Shown here piece by piece: positions 31,502-42,265 of a DNA stretch of 54,197 bases. A program made the position numbers and the translations under genes. The notes under the pieces are model-generated. The model had not been told where the DNA came from, made no database searches, and was given only the letters and a program-made list of their open reading frames with translations. Origin of the DNA: Pelagibacterales bacterium SAG-MED29 (lineage in GTDB: Bacteria; Pseudomonadota; Alphaproteobacteria; Pelagibacterales; Pelagibacteraceae); NCBI GenBank assembly GCA_014653815.1, contig JACWDZ010000005.1, forward strand, positions 1-54,197. Reading direction: 5' to 3'. Position 1 is the stretch's first letter. Every line of letters starts with the position of its first letter.

Positions 31502-34150
31502 ATGGAATTTAAAAAATACAATCATTTAAAAGAAGAGAAAAAAATCTCGGATTTTTGGATTAAAAAAGGGTGTTTTAAACCTCGTAAAGGGAGACTTAAA
31601 AATACATTTTCAATTGTTATTCCGCCTCCAAATGTTACTGGAAGACTTCATATGGGACATGCTTTAAATAATAGCCTCCAAGATGTACTTGTTCGATTTA
31701 ATAGGATGAAAGGAAACGAAACTTTATGGCAGCCCGGAACTGACCATGCAGGAATTGCTACTCAAGCAGTCGTAGAAAAAAACTTAGAAAAAGAGGGCAT
31801 TAAAAAAAATGATTTAGGAAGAGAAAAGTTCATTAAAAAAGTTTGGCAATGGAAAGAAGAATCAGGTGGAATAATTTTAGATCAACTCAAAAAATTAGGT
31901 TGTTCGTGTGATTGGTCAAGAACCAGATTTACTATGGATAAAGATCTATCTCATGCAGTAACCAAAGTATTTGTAGAACTTTATAATAATAAATTAATTT
32001 ATAAAGATAAAAAACTTGTGAATTGGGATACTAAACTACAAACAGCTATTTCTGATTTAGAAGTAGTACAAAAAGATGTACAATCTCAACTATATTACAT
32101 TGACTATCAAATTGAGAATTCTGATAACAAAATCACAATTGCCACTACAAGACCGGAAACGATGATGGGAGACACTGCTGTAGCAGTAAACCCTAAAGAC
32201 GAAAGATATACTAATTTAATCGGCAAAAATGTAGAAATACCTTTAGTGAATAGAAAGGTAAAAATCATTGCTGATCACTACGCAGATCCTGACCATGGAT
32301 CAGGAGCAGTAAAAATAACACCAGCACATGATTTTAATGATTATGAAGTTGGAAAAAGAAATAAATTAGAATTAATAAACATTTTTGAGAAAAATGGAAA
32401 AATAAACAACAATGGAATTAAAAAATTTGTTGGTTTAGATAGATTTGAAGCAAGAAAGCTTTTAGTAAAACAACTTAAAGAAACTGGAAATCTTGTAAAA
32501 ATTGAAACTATTAAAAATAAAGTTCCTTATGGAGATCGCTCCAATACTACAATCGAACCGCTTTTAACAGAACAATGGTTTGTTGACGCAAAAAAATTAT
32601 CAAAAAAACCAATAAGTATAATTAATGAGGGAAAGACTACTTTTTTTCCTAAAAATTGGACCAAAACATTTTTTCAATGGATGAAGAATATTGAACCTTG
32701 GTGTATATCTCGTCAAATTTGGTGGGGTCATAGAATTCCTGCTTGGTATGATGAAGATAATAATATCTTTGTAGCTGAAAATGAAAATGATGCATTAATT
32801 TTAGCAAAGAAAAAAAATAAGAATAAAAAAATTAAGCTTAAACAAGAAACTGATGTTTTAGATACCTGGTTCTCATCAGCATTATGGCCTTTCGCTACTT
32901 TAGGTTGGCCAGCTAAAACAAAAGAACTTTCAAAATTCTATCCAACTTCAGTACTTGTTACAGGTTTTGACATAATTTTTTTCTGGGTAGCCAGAATGTT
33001 AATGATGGGTAATTATTTTAATAAATATACTCCTTTTCATAAAATTTATGTTCATGCATTAGTACGAGATGAAAAAGGGCAAAAAATGTCTAAATCCAAA
33101 GGAAATGTAATTGATCCTCTAGAACTTATTAATGAGTTCGGAGCAGATAGCTTAAGGTTTACTTTAATTTCAATGGCCTCTCCAGGAAGAGATGTAAAAT
33201 TATCAAAAGACAGAGTTGTAGGAAATAGAAATTTTATTACAAAAATCTGGAGTGCTAACAATTTTTTAACACTAAATAATTGTAAATTAAGTAAAAAAGT
33301 AAATATTAAATCTTTAAAGCTTCCAATCAATCAATGGATATTTAATGAGTATATTAAGACTCAAAATTTAGTATCAAAAAACATTGAAATTTTTAGATTT
33401 GATGAATCAGCAAAACATGCTTACCAATTTGTATGGCATTCTTATTGTGATTGGTATTTAGAGTTTTTGAAACCAATTTTTAATTCAAAAAACAAGGCTG
33501 AAATTAGAGAAGCGCAATTATTTTCATCATTTATGATGGGCAATATTTTAAAACTTCTCCATCCTTTTATACCCTTCTTTACAGAGACAGTGTGGTCAAA
33601 AAATAAGTATAAAGCAATTTTTAAGGAGGATTTAATTTCATCTTCATGGCCTAATTATAAAAATCTCAATAAATTTAATAAAAATCAAATTGATATTAAC
33701 AATATAATTGATTTAATTTCCAATATTAGATCAGCAAAAGCTGAATTAAAAATTACACCAAAGCTATTTTGCGATGTATCATTCTCTGAAAATTCTGTAA
33801 AACTTAAAAAATTGATTAATAATTATTTTAATTTGATTAAACAAGTAGGAAGGGTAAATAATATTATCAAAAATAAGCATAATAATAAAAACTTTATTGA
33901 TATTTTAGTTTTAAAAGAAAAACTTTCACTAGGATTCAGTACAGATGTTGATTTAGCTTCTCAAAAAGAACGAATTCTTCAAAAAATAGAAAAGATAAAA
34001 AAACAAGTTGATGACCTAAATAATAAGCTTAAAAATAAGGCTTATCTAAAGAATGCTCCTAAAGGAATTGTGCAAAATGATAAAAAATTAGTCAAAGAAT
34101 TAACTGTTGAAGATGTAAAATTAAGAAGTATTGTATCGAGTATTAGTTAA
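31502..34150 (+). CDS. valS: Valyl-tRNA synthetase
   Basis: This 882-residue class I synthetase charges tRNA-Val. The HIGH motif appears as HMGH in [14 protein letters not shown] (about 50-53) and KMSKS is intact in [10 protein letters not shown] (about 526-535). The editing-domain stretch [18 protein letters not shown] and [10 protein letters not shown], both typical of ValS, are present. The C-terminus ends in a coiled-coil arm ([17 protein letters not shown]), which also marks ValS versus IleS. Length is normal. It ends two bases before ilvD. Confidence 0.97.
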   Translation: MEFKKYNHLKEEKKISDFWIKKGCFKPRKGRLKNTFSIVIPPPNVTGRLHMGHALNNSLQDVLVRFNRMKGNETLWQPGTDHAGIATQAVVEKNLEKEGIKKNDLGREKFIKKVWQWKEESGGIILDQLKKLGCSCDWSRTRFTMDKDLSHAVTKVFVELYNNKLIYKDKKLVNWDTKLQTAISDLEVVQKDVQSQLYYIDYQIENSDNKITIATTRPETMMGDTAVAVNPKDERYTNLIGKNVEIPLVNRKVKIIADHYADPDHGSGAVKITPAHDFNDYEVGKRNKLELINIFEKNGKINNNGIKKFVGLDRFEARKLLVKQLKETGNLVKIETIKNKVPYGDRSNTTIEPLLTEQWFVDAKKLSKKPISIINEGKTTFFPKNWTKTFFQWMKNIEPWCISRQIWWGHRIPAWYDEDNNIFVAENENDALILAKKKNKNKKIKLKQETDVLDTWFSSALWPFATLGWPAKTKELSKFYPTSVLVTGFDIIFFWVARMLMMGNYFNKYTPFHKIYVHALVRDEKGQKMSKSKGNVIDPLELINEFGADSLRFTLISMASPGRDVKLSKDRVVGNRNFITKIWSANNFLTLNNCKLSKKVNIKSLKLPINQWIFNEYIKTQNLVSKNIEIFRFDESAKHAYQFVWHSYCDWYLEFLKPIFNSKNKAEIREAQLFSSFMMGNILKLLHPFIPFFTETVWSKNKYKAIFKEDLISSSWPNYKNLNKFNKNQIDINNIIDLISNIRSAKAELKITPKLFCDVSFSENSVKLKKLINNYFNLIKQVGRVNNIIKNKHNNKNFIDILVLKEKLSLGFSTDVDLASQKERILQKIEKIKKQVDDLNNKLKNKAYLKNAPKGIVQNDKKLVKELTVEDVKLRSIVSSIS

Positions 34151-34152
34151 AT

Positions 34153-35871
34153 ATGTCTAAAATTAATAAGAAAAAATTACCAAGTCGCCACACATCTTTG
34201 GGACCTGATAGAGCTCCACATCGATCTTTTTATTATGCGATGGGTGAAACAGAACAAGATGTAGCAAAACCTTTTGTAGGTGTTGTTTCAACTTGGAATG
34301 AAGCAGCTCCTTGTAATACAGCTTTAATGAGACAGGCGCAGTCAGTTAAAAAGGGTGTCAGACAATCCGGCGGAACACCAAGAGAATTTTGTACAATTAC
34401 AGTTACTGACGGAATAGCTATGGGTCATGAAGGAATGAAATCATCTTTGATTTCAAGAGAAGTTATAGCTGACTCAGCAGAACTAACAGTCAGAGGACAT
34501 TGTTATGATGCTTTAGTTGGTATTGCAGGATGCGATAAATCCTTACCAGGATTAATGATGTCTATGTTGAGATTAAATGTTCCAAGCGTTTTTATTTATG
34601 GTGGTTCAATTTTACCTGGTAAATATAAAGGTAAAGATGTAACAGTTGTTGATGTATTTGAAGCTGTCGGAAAACATTCTGCGGGTTCAATGTCGTCTAA
34701 AGAACTTAGAGAATTAGAATTAGTCGCTTGTCCTAGCGCCGGTGCTTGTGGCGGGCAGTTTACAGCTAATACTATGGCATGTGTTTCTGAGGCTATTGGA
34801 TTAGCATTACCTTATTCTGCGGGGACACCAGCTCCATACGAAGAAAGAGATAAGTACGCTTTTGAAAGTGGCCAAACAGTAATGAATTTATTAGAAAAAA
34901 ACATAAAACCAAGAGACATAGTAACAAAAAAATCTTTAGAAAACGCTGCAACAATTGTAGCAGCTACAGGTGGTTCAACTAATGCAGCTCTTCATTTACC
35001 AGCTTTAGCAAATGAAATTGGAGTTAAATTTGATTTAATGGATGTCGCAAAAATATTTAAAAAAACACCTTACCTTGCGGATTTAAAACCTGGTGGAAAA
35101 TATGTTGCAAAAGATATGTGGGAAGCAGGTGGAGTTCCTATGTTATTAAAAACCTTAAACGATGGTGGTTTTATACATGGTGATTGTATGACTGTTACTG
35201 GCAAAACAATGAAAGAAAATTTAAAAAATATTAAATTTAATCCTAATCAAAAAGTTTTAAGAAAATATAATAATCCCTTATCTCCAGATGGCGGAGTTAC
35301 TGGATTAAAAGGAAACTTAGCTCCAGATGGAGCTATTGTAAAAATAGCTGGTTTAAAAAAACTACAATTTACTGGCAAAGCAAAATGCTTTGATAATGAA
35401 GAAGATGCCATGAAAGCAGTGCAGACGAAGAAATATAAAGATGGAGATGTAATTATAATAAGATACGAAGGGCCTAGAGGAGGTCCAGGCATGAGAGAAA
35501 TGCTATCAACTACAGGAGCGATTTATGGTCAAGGTAAAGGAGAAAAGGTTGCTTTAATAACGGACGGAAGATTTTCTGGAGCAACTAGAGGTTTCTGTGT
35601 TGGACATGTTGGTCCTGAAGCAGCATTAGGCGGACCAATCGCGTTACTAAAAAATGGTGACACTATAGATATAGACGCAAAAAAAGGAACAATTAATGTT
35701 AGATTAACAAAATCTCAATTAGTCTCTAGAAAGAAAAAATGGAGAGCTAAAAAATCTTCATTTGGCTCAGGTACACTATGGAAGTATGCTCAAACAGTTG
35801 GCCCAGCTTATCTTGGCGCACCAACTCATCCGGGTAAAAAAAAAGAAGTTAAAGAATATTCTAAGATTTAA
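34153..35871 (+). CDS. ilvD: Dihydroxy-acid dehydratase
   Basis: This 572-residue iron-sulfur enzyme makes the 2-keto acids for valine, isoleucine and pantothenate. Cluster-type cysteines are in [11 protein letters not shown] and in [17 protein letters not shown]. Other family segments are [27 protein letters not shown] and [20 protein letters not shown]. Length matches IlvD. It lies directly after valS, so charging and synthesis of valine are neighbours here. Its stop overlaps the next start by one base. Confidence 0.96.
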   Translation: MSKINKKKLPSRHTSLGPDRAPHRSFYYAMGETEQDVAKPFVGVVSTWNEAAPCNTALMRQAQSVKKGVRQSGGTPREFCTITVTDGIAMGHEGMKSSLISREVIADSAELTVRGHCYDALVGIAGCDKSLPGLMMSMLRLNVPSVFIYGGSILPGKYKGKDVTVVDVFEAVGKHSAGSMSSKELRELELVACPSAGACGGQFTANTMACVSEAIGLALPYSAGTPAPYEERDKYAFESGQTVMNLLEKNIKPRDIVTKKSLENAATIVAATGGSTNAALHLPALANEIGVKFDLMDVAKIFKKTPYLADLKPGGKYVAKDMWEAGGVPMLLKTLNDGGFIHGDCMTVTGKTMKENLKNIKFNPNQKVLRKYNNPLSPDGGVTGLKGNLAPDGAIVKIAGLKKLQFTGKAKCFDNEEDAMKAVQTKKYKDGDVIIIRYEGPRGGPGMREMLSTTGAIYGQGKGEKVALITDGRFSGATRGFCVGHVGPEAALGGPIALLKNGDTIDIDAKKGTINVRLTKSQLVSRKKKWRAKKSSFGSGTLWKYAQTVGPAYLGAPTHPGKKKEVKEYSKI

Positions 35872-37076
35872 TGAAGATCAGACCAGTTATTTTATGTGGC
35901 GGTTCCGGAAATAGATTATGGAGTAATTCAAAAAAACATCAAGCAAAACAATTTATAGATTTCGGAGGTTGGACTTTGCTTGGTAAGACTTTAGAGAGAA
36001 TTAAAGGATCTTTGTTTGATGCTCCAATAATTAGCACTAACTCACAATATCTTAAAGAAATAAAAAATCATTTAAAGAAACATAAGATTAAAAAATATAA
36101 AATTGTACTAGAACCAAAAAAAAGAAACACTGGTCCAGCTATTCTTTCTAGCGCACTGATAAAGGATATCCCAGATAAACAGCCTATGATATTTTTAACT
36201 GCAGATCATTTGATAGAAAAAATACATAAATTTAACAATGAAATTAAAAAAAAGAAAAAATATCTAACTGATAATAATATTTTTATTTTTGGCATAAAAC
36301 CTAATACACCATCTGATCAATTTGGATATCTAATTACTAAAAAAATTAAAAACAATTTAAATAAAGTTACGACATTTCTTGAAAAACCTAATCACCTTAG
36401 TGCTAAAAAAATAATAAAACAAGGGGGATACTGGAACTCTGGAATGTTTTTCTTAAGAAAAGACTCAATCATTAATAATTTCAAAAAATATCAAAAAAAT
36501 ATTTATCGGAATTCTTTGTTAGCAGTTAAAAAAAGTAATTTTAAAAATAATATATATTATCTAAACAAGAATGCATTTTCAAAGAATTCATCAAAATCTT
36601 TTGATTATGCGATTTTAGAAAAAATAAAAAATATAAATGCTATAAAGCTAAATATACCTTGGTCAGATTTAGGAAGTTGGAAAGAAATTCTTTTAATGTA
36701 TCATAGAAATAAAGCTAAATATTTTACAAAGAAGAATACTTTTTATAGACCGTGGGGTAGGTACACTAATTTATTTAGCGGTAATAATTTTTTAATAAAA
36801 GAAATACATGTTAATTCAAAAGGAATTTTGAGTTTACAAAAACATTTTCATAGATCTGAACATTGGGTCGTGACGCAAGGTGTGCCCAAAATTACATTAA
36901 ATAAAAGATTTTTTTTCATTAAACCGAATGAAACAATTTTTATTCCCCAAGGAGCGATACATAGAATTCAAAATACCAGTAAGAAACCAGTTAAAATTAT
37001 GGAAGCACAAATAGGATTAATTTTAAAAGAAACTGACATAGTTCGTTACAAAGATGTTTACGGACGCGCTAATTAA
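35871..37076 (+). CDS. manC: Mannose-1-phosphate guanylyltransferase / mannose-6-phosphate isomerase
   Basis: This 401-residue two-domain enzyme is slightly shorter than typical AlgA/ManC (about 470). The N-terminal nucleotidyltransferase begins VILCGGSGNRLWS (7-19) and has TTFLEKPN; the usual PKQF reads AKQF in KKHQAKQF. The C-terminal cupin-like isomerase domain has RPWGRYTN, LSLQKHFHRSEHWVV and IPQGAIHRIQN. It would supply GDP-mannose, the substrate of the gmd product encoded at 15296-16348. It is convergent with xthA and overlaps it by 8 bases. Confidence 0.9.
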   Translation: MKIRPVILCGGSGNRLWSNSKKHQAKQFIDFGGWTLLGKTLERIKGSLFDAPIISTNSQYLKEIKNHLKKHKIKKYKIVLEPKKRNTGPAILSSALIKDIPDKQPMIFLTADHLIEKIHKFNNEIKKKKKYLTDNNIFIFGIKPNTPSDQFGYLITKKIKNNLNKVTTFLEKPNHLSAKKIIKQGGYWNSGMFFLRKDSIINNFKKYQKNIYRNSLLAVKKSNFKNNIYYLNKNAFSKNSSKSFDYAILEKIKNINAIKLNIPWSDLGSWKEILLMYHRNKAKYFTKKNTFYRPWGRYTNLFSGNNFLIKEIHVNSKGILSLQKHFHRSEHWVVTQGVPKITLNKRFFFIKPNETIFIPQGAIHRIQNTSKKPVKIMEAQIGLILKETDIVRYKDVYGRAN

Positions 37077-37845
37077 TTTCCAATTCAATTGGGGTATGGT
37101 CTGAAGGTTTAGTTTTAGACCTAGGTTTTTTATTAATATTAATTGATTTTATATTTTCTAATAAATTATTTGAAACTAAAAAATGATCTATTCGCATCCC
37201 ATAATTTTTCTGCCAAGAACCTGAAAAATAATCCCAAAAAGTGTATTCTTTTTTAGATTTATTAAAATATCTATAGATATCATTGAATCCTAAATTTATT
37301 AGTTCTCTGTATTTTTTTCTAATTTCCAATCTAAACAGAGCATCATTTTCATATCTTTTGCAGTCATAGACATCAATGTCTTCAGGTATAATGTTAAAAT
37401 CTCCAGAAATAATTAAATTAGAATTTGTTGTTAGTTCTTTTTTAATTTTTTTAATAAAGGACACAAGCCAATTCTTTTTGTATTCATATTTTTCTGTATC
37501 AACAGGATTACCATTGGGCACATAAATATTAATAAGTTTTGTTTTTTTTTTATTTAAAGATATTTCTCCAGTAATTATTCTGGATTGTTTTAGTTTATCT
37601 TTAACGAAATCATTTTTAACATTTTCTATTTTAGGCTTAGATAAAAAAGCTACACCATTATAACTTTTTTGACCAAATACATAAGAATTATATCCGATTT
37701 CTTTAAAAATTTCTGAAGGAAAATTTTCATTTTGTGTTTTTATTTCCTGTAAGAGCAAAATATCTGGTTTTGAATCTTTTATATAATTAAGTATATTTTC
37801 AATTCGTGCGCGAACGGAATTTACATTCCATGATACAATTTTCAT
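37069..37845 (-). CDS. xthA: Exodeoxyribonuclease III
   Basis: This 258-residue AP endonuclease/3'-exonuclease begins MKIVSWNVNSVRAR, the family start. Further motifs are LLLQEIKTQ (catalytic Glu), NIYVPNG, ISGDFNIIPEDID and the C-terminal SDHTPIELEI (catalytic Asp-His). The ATG at 37845 is chosen because the family begins at this Met and it overlaps the upstream erpA stop (ATGA); a longer frame to 37875 would add ten unrelated residues. It acts in base-excision repair. Confidence 0.94.
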   Translation of the reverse strand: MKIVSWNVNSVRARIENILNYIKDSKPDILLLQEIKTQNENFPSEIFKEIGYNSYVFGQKSYNGVAFLSKPKIENVKNDFVKDKLKQSRIITGEISLNKKKTKLINIYVPNGNPVDTEKYEYKKNWLVSFIKKIKKELTTNSNLIISGDFNIIPEDIDVYDCKRYENDALFRLEIRKKYRELINLGFNDIYRYFNKSKKEYTFWDYFSGSWQKNYGMRIDHFLVSNNLLENIKSININKKPRSKTKPSDHTPIELEIN

Positions 37846-38162
37846 CAGACAGAAAATGACAACCCACAACCACAAGAAGATGATGCTTTAGGGTTAACAA
37901 TAACAAAAGACTCACCAATCATTTCTTTTTTAAAATCAACAGTAGAGCCTGAAATAATATCAAGCGAATCTTCATCAACCACTGCTTTTCCAAAAATAAT
38001 ATCTTTTTTGTCGACTTTACTATCAAAACTAAAATTGTATTTAAAACCAGAACAACCACCACCTTTTACTGAAATTCTAAAAAATTTTTTTAACCGATCT
38101 TCACTAATAATCTTTTCTATTTGTTCTTTAGCTCGCTCTGTAAATTCTATTTTTTTTGTCAT
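37845..38162 (-). CDS. erpA: A-type iron-sulfur carrier, ErpA/IscA-like
   Basis: This 105-residue carrier has the three conserved cysteines of the A-type family: Cys37 in GGGCSGF and Cys97/Cys99 in SSSCGCGLSF. It binds an iron-sulfur cluster or iron and delivers it to target enzymes such as the IlvD-type dehydratase. It is co-transcribed with xthA. Length is normal. The assignment to ErpA rather than IscA is based on absence of isc genes nearby and is tentative. Confidence 0.9.
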   Translation of the reverse strand: MTKKIEFTERAKEQIEKIISEDRLKKFFRISVKGGGCSGFKYNFSFDSKVDKKDIIFGKAVVDEDSLDIISGSTVDFKKEMIGESFVIVNPKASSSCGCGLSFSV

Positions 38163-38200
38163 AATCAGTTATTATGTAGTATATATTTTAATATCCGATT

Positions 38201-39331
38201 ATGCAAAAAAATAGCTTCTCTAAATTATCAATTTCTATTAAATCCAGAGGAAGATTTAACGTTGAAAAGAAAAGTAATCTCAGATCCTCTTATCAAAGAG
38301 ATAGAGATAGAATTGTTCACTCGACAGCTTTTAGAAGGCTAAAACACAAAACTCAAGTTTTTGTTAATACAACGGGTGATCATTACAGAACCAGAATTAC
38401 ACATTCTTTAGAAGTAGCTCAAATAGCAAGAACACTTGCAAAATACTTTAAATTGAATGAAGATTTGTGTGAAACTTTAAGTTTAGCTCACGACTTAGGT
38501 CACACTCCATTTGGTCATGCAGGAGAAGAAGCTTTAAATGATTGTATGAGAGAATATGGAGGATTTGATCATAATATTCAAACAATCAGAATAGTAACAC
38601 TTTTAGAAAATAAATATTATAACTTTAAAGGTCTTAATTTAACTTTTGAAACATTAGATGGTTTAATAAAACATAATGGACCTGTTCATAATTTAACTAA
38701 ATTTAATAATATTTTAGGAAAAAATTTTTTTAAAAGAAAAATAAATTTTCAAAACAGCCCTTCATTAGAAGCACAAATAGCATCAATCTCTGATGATATT
38801 GCGTACAACAGTCATGATTTAGAAGACGGTTTAAGAGCACAATTATTTAAATTGAAAGATCTTAAAAATTTACCGGTTCTTAACTTAATATTAAAAAGAC
38901 ATGATAGAAAATTTAAAAAATTTTCTCAGGATTTGATTTTAAGACAAATAATTAGAGATATAATCAATGAAATGGTTAAAGATATTATTATTAATACAAC
39001 AAAGAATATTAAAAGAAATAATGTTAATAATATTAATGATGTATATAAATCAAAATATCCTATTGTGCATTTTTCTAAAAAGATGAATTTATTTGATACA
39101 AGTATAAAAAAATTTTTAAAAGAAAAGATGTATCTTCACAAAAGTGTTCTACAAAAAACTAGCTATGGTAAGAAAATTATTAAAGGCTTATTTCTAAAGA
39201 TTAAAAAAAACCCTAAAAAATATATAAATATAAACAATATTAAAAAATCTGATATAGACAGATCAATTTGTGATTTTATAGCTGGAATGACTGATAGATT
39301 TGCAATAAATCTATATAATAAATCAAAATGA
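38201..39331 (+). CDS. dgt: dGTPase-like deoxynucleotide triphosphohydrolase
   Basis: This 376-residue HD-domain enzyme hydrolyses dNTPs to nucleosides and triphosphate. Family motifs are RDRDRIVHSTAFRRLKHKTQ (29-48), RITHSLEVAQIARTL with the first His, and the metal-site HD in LAHDLGHTPFGHAGE (about 96-110). A later ISDDIAYNSHDLEDGL supplies the last Asp. It starts with ATG 38 bases from the divergent erpA gene and overlaps argS by four bases (ATGA). Confidence 0.92.
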   Translation: MQKNSFSKLSISIKSRGRFNVEKKSNLRSSYQRDRDRIVHSTAFRRLKHKTQVFVNTTGDHYRTRITHSLEVAQIARTLAKYFKLNEDLCETLSLAHDLGHTPFGHAGEEALNDCMREYGGFDHNIQTIRIVTLLENKYYNFKGLNLTFETLDGLIKHNGPVHNLTKFNNILGKNFFKRKINFQNSPSLEAQIASISDDIAYNSHDLEDGLRAQLFKLKDLKNLPVLNLILKRHDRKFKKFSQDLILRQIIRDIINEMVKDIIINTTKNIKRNNVNNINDVYKSKYPIVHFSKKMNLFDTSIKKFLKEKMYLHKSVLQKTSYGKKIIKGLFLKIKKNPKKYININNIKKSDIDRSICDFIAGMTDRFAINLYNKSK

Positions 39332-41052
39332 ATATATTTGAAGAATATATAAACAAGATTACCGCACTAATACTTGAAAATCAAAAACTTCTTAAACTAG
39401 ATAATTTAAATAAATTTAAAGGTATTGTCGTAGAAAGTCCTCCAGCGGAGTTTGATTTTGATTTATCTTGCAATGCTAGCCTTGTATTAGGAAAAATAAA
39501 TAAGATTAATCCTAAGGAGTTGGCTAATAAAATTAAAAACTTAATCTTAAAAGATTTAAAAGATTTTAAAAAAATAGAAATTGCAGGACCAGGTTTTCTA
39601 AATTTAAAGTTAACAAATAAATCTTTGATTATAAATATAGATAAAATTTTAGAGAATAGAAAAACTTATGGTAAAAAAAATTCTAACAATAATTATAATA
39701 TAGAATTTGTATCAGCTAATCCAACAGGACCAATGCATGTAGGTCATTGTAGGGGAGCTATTTATGGGGATGTTTTAGCTAATTTATTAAAATTTAACGG
39801 CAATAAAGTTACAAAAGAATATTATATCAATGATTATGGAAATCAAATTAAAAATTTTGCTAAATCGGTTTATTTAAGAATAAGAGAAATTAAATACAAT
39901 GAAAAATTTATCTCGAAAAAAGATCTTTATCCCGGAGAGTATATAATTGAAATAGGAAAAAAAATTATTGACTCAAATAAAAATGAAAAATTTGATAATT
40001 TTGATGAATCTTTCAATTTACTTAAAAAAGAGTCATTAAAACATTCAATGGATTTAATTAAGTCAGACTTAAAAAAATTAGGCATTGAACATGATAATTT
40101 TTTTTCAGAAACAGAATTGATTGAAAATAAATTAGTAGAAAAAGCAGTAAATTATTTAAAGAAAAATAATTATGTCCAAGAAGGTTACTTAGAACCTCCA
40201 AAAGGAGATAGAGATGAAACCTGGAAAAAAACTAAGAGATTAATTTTTAAATCCACTTTATTTGGTGATGATACGGATAGAGCAATGCAAAAAAACGATG
40301 GGTCTTGGACATATTTTGCAAACGATGTTGGTTACCATATGGATAAAGTAAATAGAAATTATAAATACTTAATTAATGTTCTCGGAGCAGATCATACAGG
40401 ATATGTAAAAAGAATAACAGCTGCTGTTAGTGCGCTTTCAGAAAATAGAGTGAAATTAAATTGTAAAGTTTGTCAGTTAGTAAAATTATATAAAGATGCA
40501 AAACCTTTTAAAATGTCTAAAAGGGCTGGAGATTTTATTTCAGCTCAAGATCTATTAAATGAAGTCAATAAAGATTCTATAAGATTTATGATGTTAAATA
40601 GAAGCAATGATGTTGAGCTGGATTTTGATTTTGATAAAGTATTAGAAAAAAGTAAAGACAATCCTGTATTTTATGTTCAATACTCTTTTGCAAGAATTAG
40701 TTCATTGTTCAAAACATTAAATAAAGATTTAAATGATAAAATAAATCTAGATTCAAAAGTATTTTTATTAAATGAAAATGAAATTAAAATTTTAAGAAAA
40801 ATATTTGAGTGGCCAAAAATTATAGAGACAGCTTCTTCTAAATATGAACCTCATAAAATACCATATTATCTTTATGAGCTTGCAACATTATTTCACTCCT
40901 ATTGGAGCAAGGGAAATGAAGATAAAAAATTTAAATTTATCGAAAATGGTAAAATTAAAAAAAAGGAGACATTGGCAATCATTGTTCTTGTGGCTACAGT
41001 CATACAAAGAGGGATGAATATTTTAGGTGTTTCACTCCCAGATAAAATGTAA
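39328..41052 (+). CDS. argS: Arginyl-tRNA synthetase
   Basis: This 574-residue class I synthetase has the HIGH signature as HVGH in SANPTGPMHVGHCRGA (about 137-140). A KMSKR variant is in FKMSKRAGDF (about 395-399). The N-terminal Add1 domain and the C-terminal DALR-type anticodon domain (VFYVQYSFARISSL onwards) are recognisable. It is followed with one-base overlap by a small membrane protein and then nagZ, which is a common alphaproteobacterial order. Confidence 0.96.
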   Translation: MNIFEEYINKITALILENQKLLKLDNLNKFKGIVVESPPAEFDFDLSCNASLVLGKINKINPKELANKIKNLILKDLKDFKKIEIAGPGFLNLKLTNKSLIINIDKILENRKTYGKKNSNNNYNIEFVSANPTGPMHVGHCRGAIYGDVLANLLKFNGNKVTKEYYINDYGNQIKNFAKSVYLRIREIKYNEKFISKKDLYPGEYIIEIGKKIIDSNKNEKFDNFDESFNLLKKESLKHSMDLIKSDLKKLGIEHDNFFSETELIENKLVEKAVNYLKKNNYVQEGYLEPPKGDRDETWKKTKRLIFKSTLFGDDTDRAMQKNDGSWTYFANDVGYHMDKVNRNYKYLINVLGADHTGYVKRITAAVSALSENRVKLNCKVCQLVKLYKDAKPFKMSKRAGDFISAQDLLNEVNKDSIRFMMLNRSNDVELDFDFDKVLEKSKDNPVFYVQYSFARISSLFKTLNKDLNDKINLDSKVFLLNENEIKILRKIFEWPKIIETASSKYEPHKIPYYLYELATLFHSYWSKGNEDKKFKFIENGKIKKKETLAIIVLVATVIQRGMNILGVSLPDKM

Positions 41053-41315
41053 TGTATAAAATCATTAATTTATTTTTTATAATTCTTATTTTCTTATTTT
41101 TTGTATATGTTTTTAATTATTATTCTTCAAATAAAAATATCAAAAATATCAATTTAACAAGATCAAACATTGAAGAAATTTTAAAAAATAAAACTTCAAA
41201 TTTAGAAGTTCTAGAAAACGATACTAACAATGTTATTGAATTTAACTCTTCATTTTCAGAAGAAATAAAAATCGATGAGCAGAGAAATTTTTGGAATTTA
41301 TTGAAAATTAAATGA
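41052..41315 (+). CDS. Small single-helix membrane protein between argS and nagZ
   Basis: This 87-residue protein has one N-terminal helix (about 5-25, very Phe/Ile-rich) and a short polar tail with many Asn and Glu. It overlaps both neighbours by 1-4 bases (TAATG and ATGA), so it is surely translated with them. In many alphaproteobacteria a longer SPOR-domain protein occupies this place between argS and nagZ. No SPOR domain is visible here. It may be a reduced relative that kept only the membrane anchor; that is inference. Confidence 0.65.
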   Translation: MYKIINLFFIILIFLFFVYVFNYYSSNKNIKNINLTRSNIEEILKNKTSNLEVLENDTNNVIEFNSSFSEEIKIDEQRNFWNLLKIK

Positions 41316-42256
41316 AAAAAAAAGCAATTATAACTAGCATAAAAGGCTATCGTTTGTCTTTTAAAGAACAAACGTTGATAAAAAAAGAAAAACCCTGGGG
41401 TTTAATTCTTTTTAAGAGAAATATTAAATCATTAAAACAATTAAAAGAATTGATAAAAAAAATTAGACAATCCAGTAAAGATTCTAAATTTCCTATAATG
41501 ATTGATGAAGAGGGTGAAACGGTATCAAGATTAAGCAAAATTATTAATCACAATATTTCTCAAAAATTATTTGGCGATATGTACAAACACAATCCTAAAA
41601 TTGCTTTAATTATTTATAAAAATTATATTAATAATTTAACTTCTCTCTTAAAAAAGATTGGCATAAACATTAACACTGTGCCAGTACTTGATGTGATTAG
41701 AAAGAAAACTCATAAAATAATTGGGAATAGAAGTTTTTCAAATAATCCCCAGATTGTTGGAAAATTAGGGCAAGTATGCGTTAAACAATATAAATCAAAT
41801 AAATTAGGAACAGTGATTAAACATATTCCTGGTCATGGATGTGCTTCATTTGATAGTCATCTAAAAACTCCTAAGGTAAAATTAAATTATAAAGATCTAA
41901 ATAAAATTGATTTTTTTCCTTTCAAATTAAACCCATCACAATTTGCCATGACAGCTCATATTTTATATACAAAAATTGATAAAAATAATGTTGCTACTTT
42001 TTCAAAAAAAATAATTTCTCAAATTATAAGAAAAAATATTGGGTTTAAAGGAATTTTGATTTCCGACGATATTTCAATGAAAGCTTTAAAGTATGATTTA
42101 GTAACAAATGCAAAAAAATCACTTATCGCAGGTTGCAATCTTGTTTTATATTGTGCTGGAAATTATAAAGATTCTTATAAATTGATAAAAGAAGTTCCTT
42201 TTATAGACAAATTTACTACTAAAAAAACTTCAGAATTTTATAAATTTTTAAGATAA
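41312..42256 (+). CDS. nagZ: NagZ-type beta-N-acetylhexosaminidase (GH3)
   Basis: This 314-residue cytosolic enzyme of the GH3 family removes GlcNAc from recycled muropeptides. Visible are MIDEEGETVSRL (usually D-EGGRV-RL), the KHIPGHGCASFDSH histidine loop and the nucleophile segment ILISDDISMKAL. The GGR part of the first motif is altered to GET. Length is typical. It lies between a small membrane gene and scpA, as in other alphaproteobacteria. Activity is likely but the altered motif is a reason for caution. Confidence 0.88.
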   Translation: MKKKAIITSIKGYRLSFKEQTLIKKEKPWGLILFKRNIKSLKQLKELIKKIRQSSKDSKFPIMIDEEGETVSRLSKIINHNISQKLFGDMYKHNPKIALIIYKNYINNLTSLLKKIGININTVPVLDVIRKKTHKIIGNRSFSNNPQIVGKLGQVCVKQYKSNKLGTVIKHIPGHGCASFDSHLKTPKVKLNYKDLNKIDFFPFKLNPSQFAMTAHILYTKIDKNNVATFSKKIISQIIRKNIGFKGILISDDISMKALKYDLVTNAKKSLIAGCNLVLYCAGNYKDSYKLIKEVPFIDKFTTKKTSEFYKFLR

Positions 42257-42265
42257 AATTACCGA

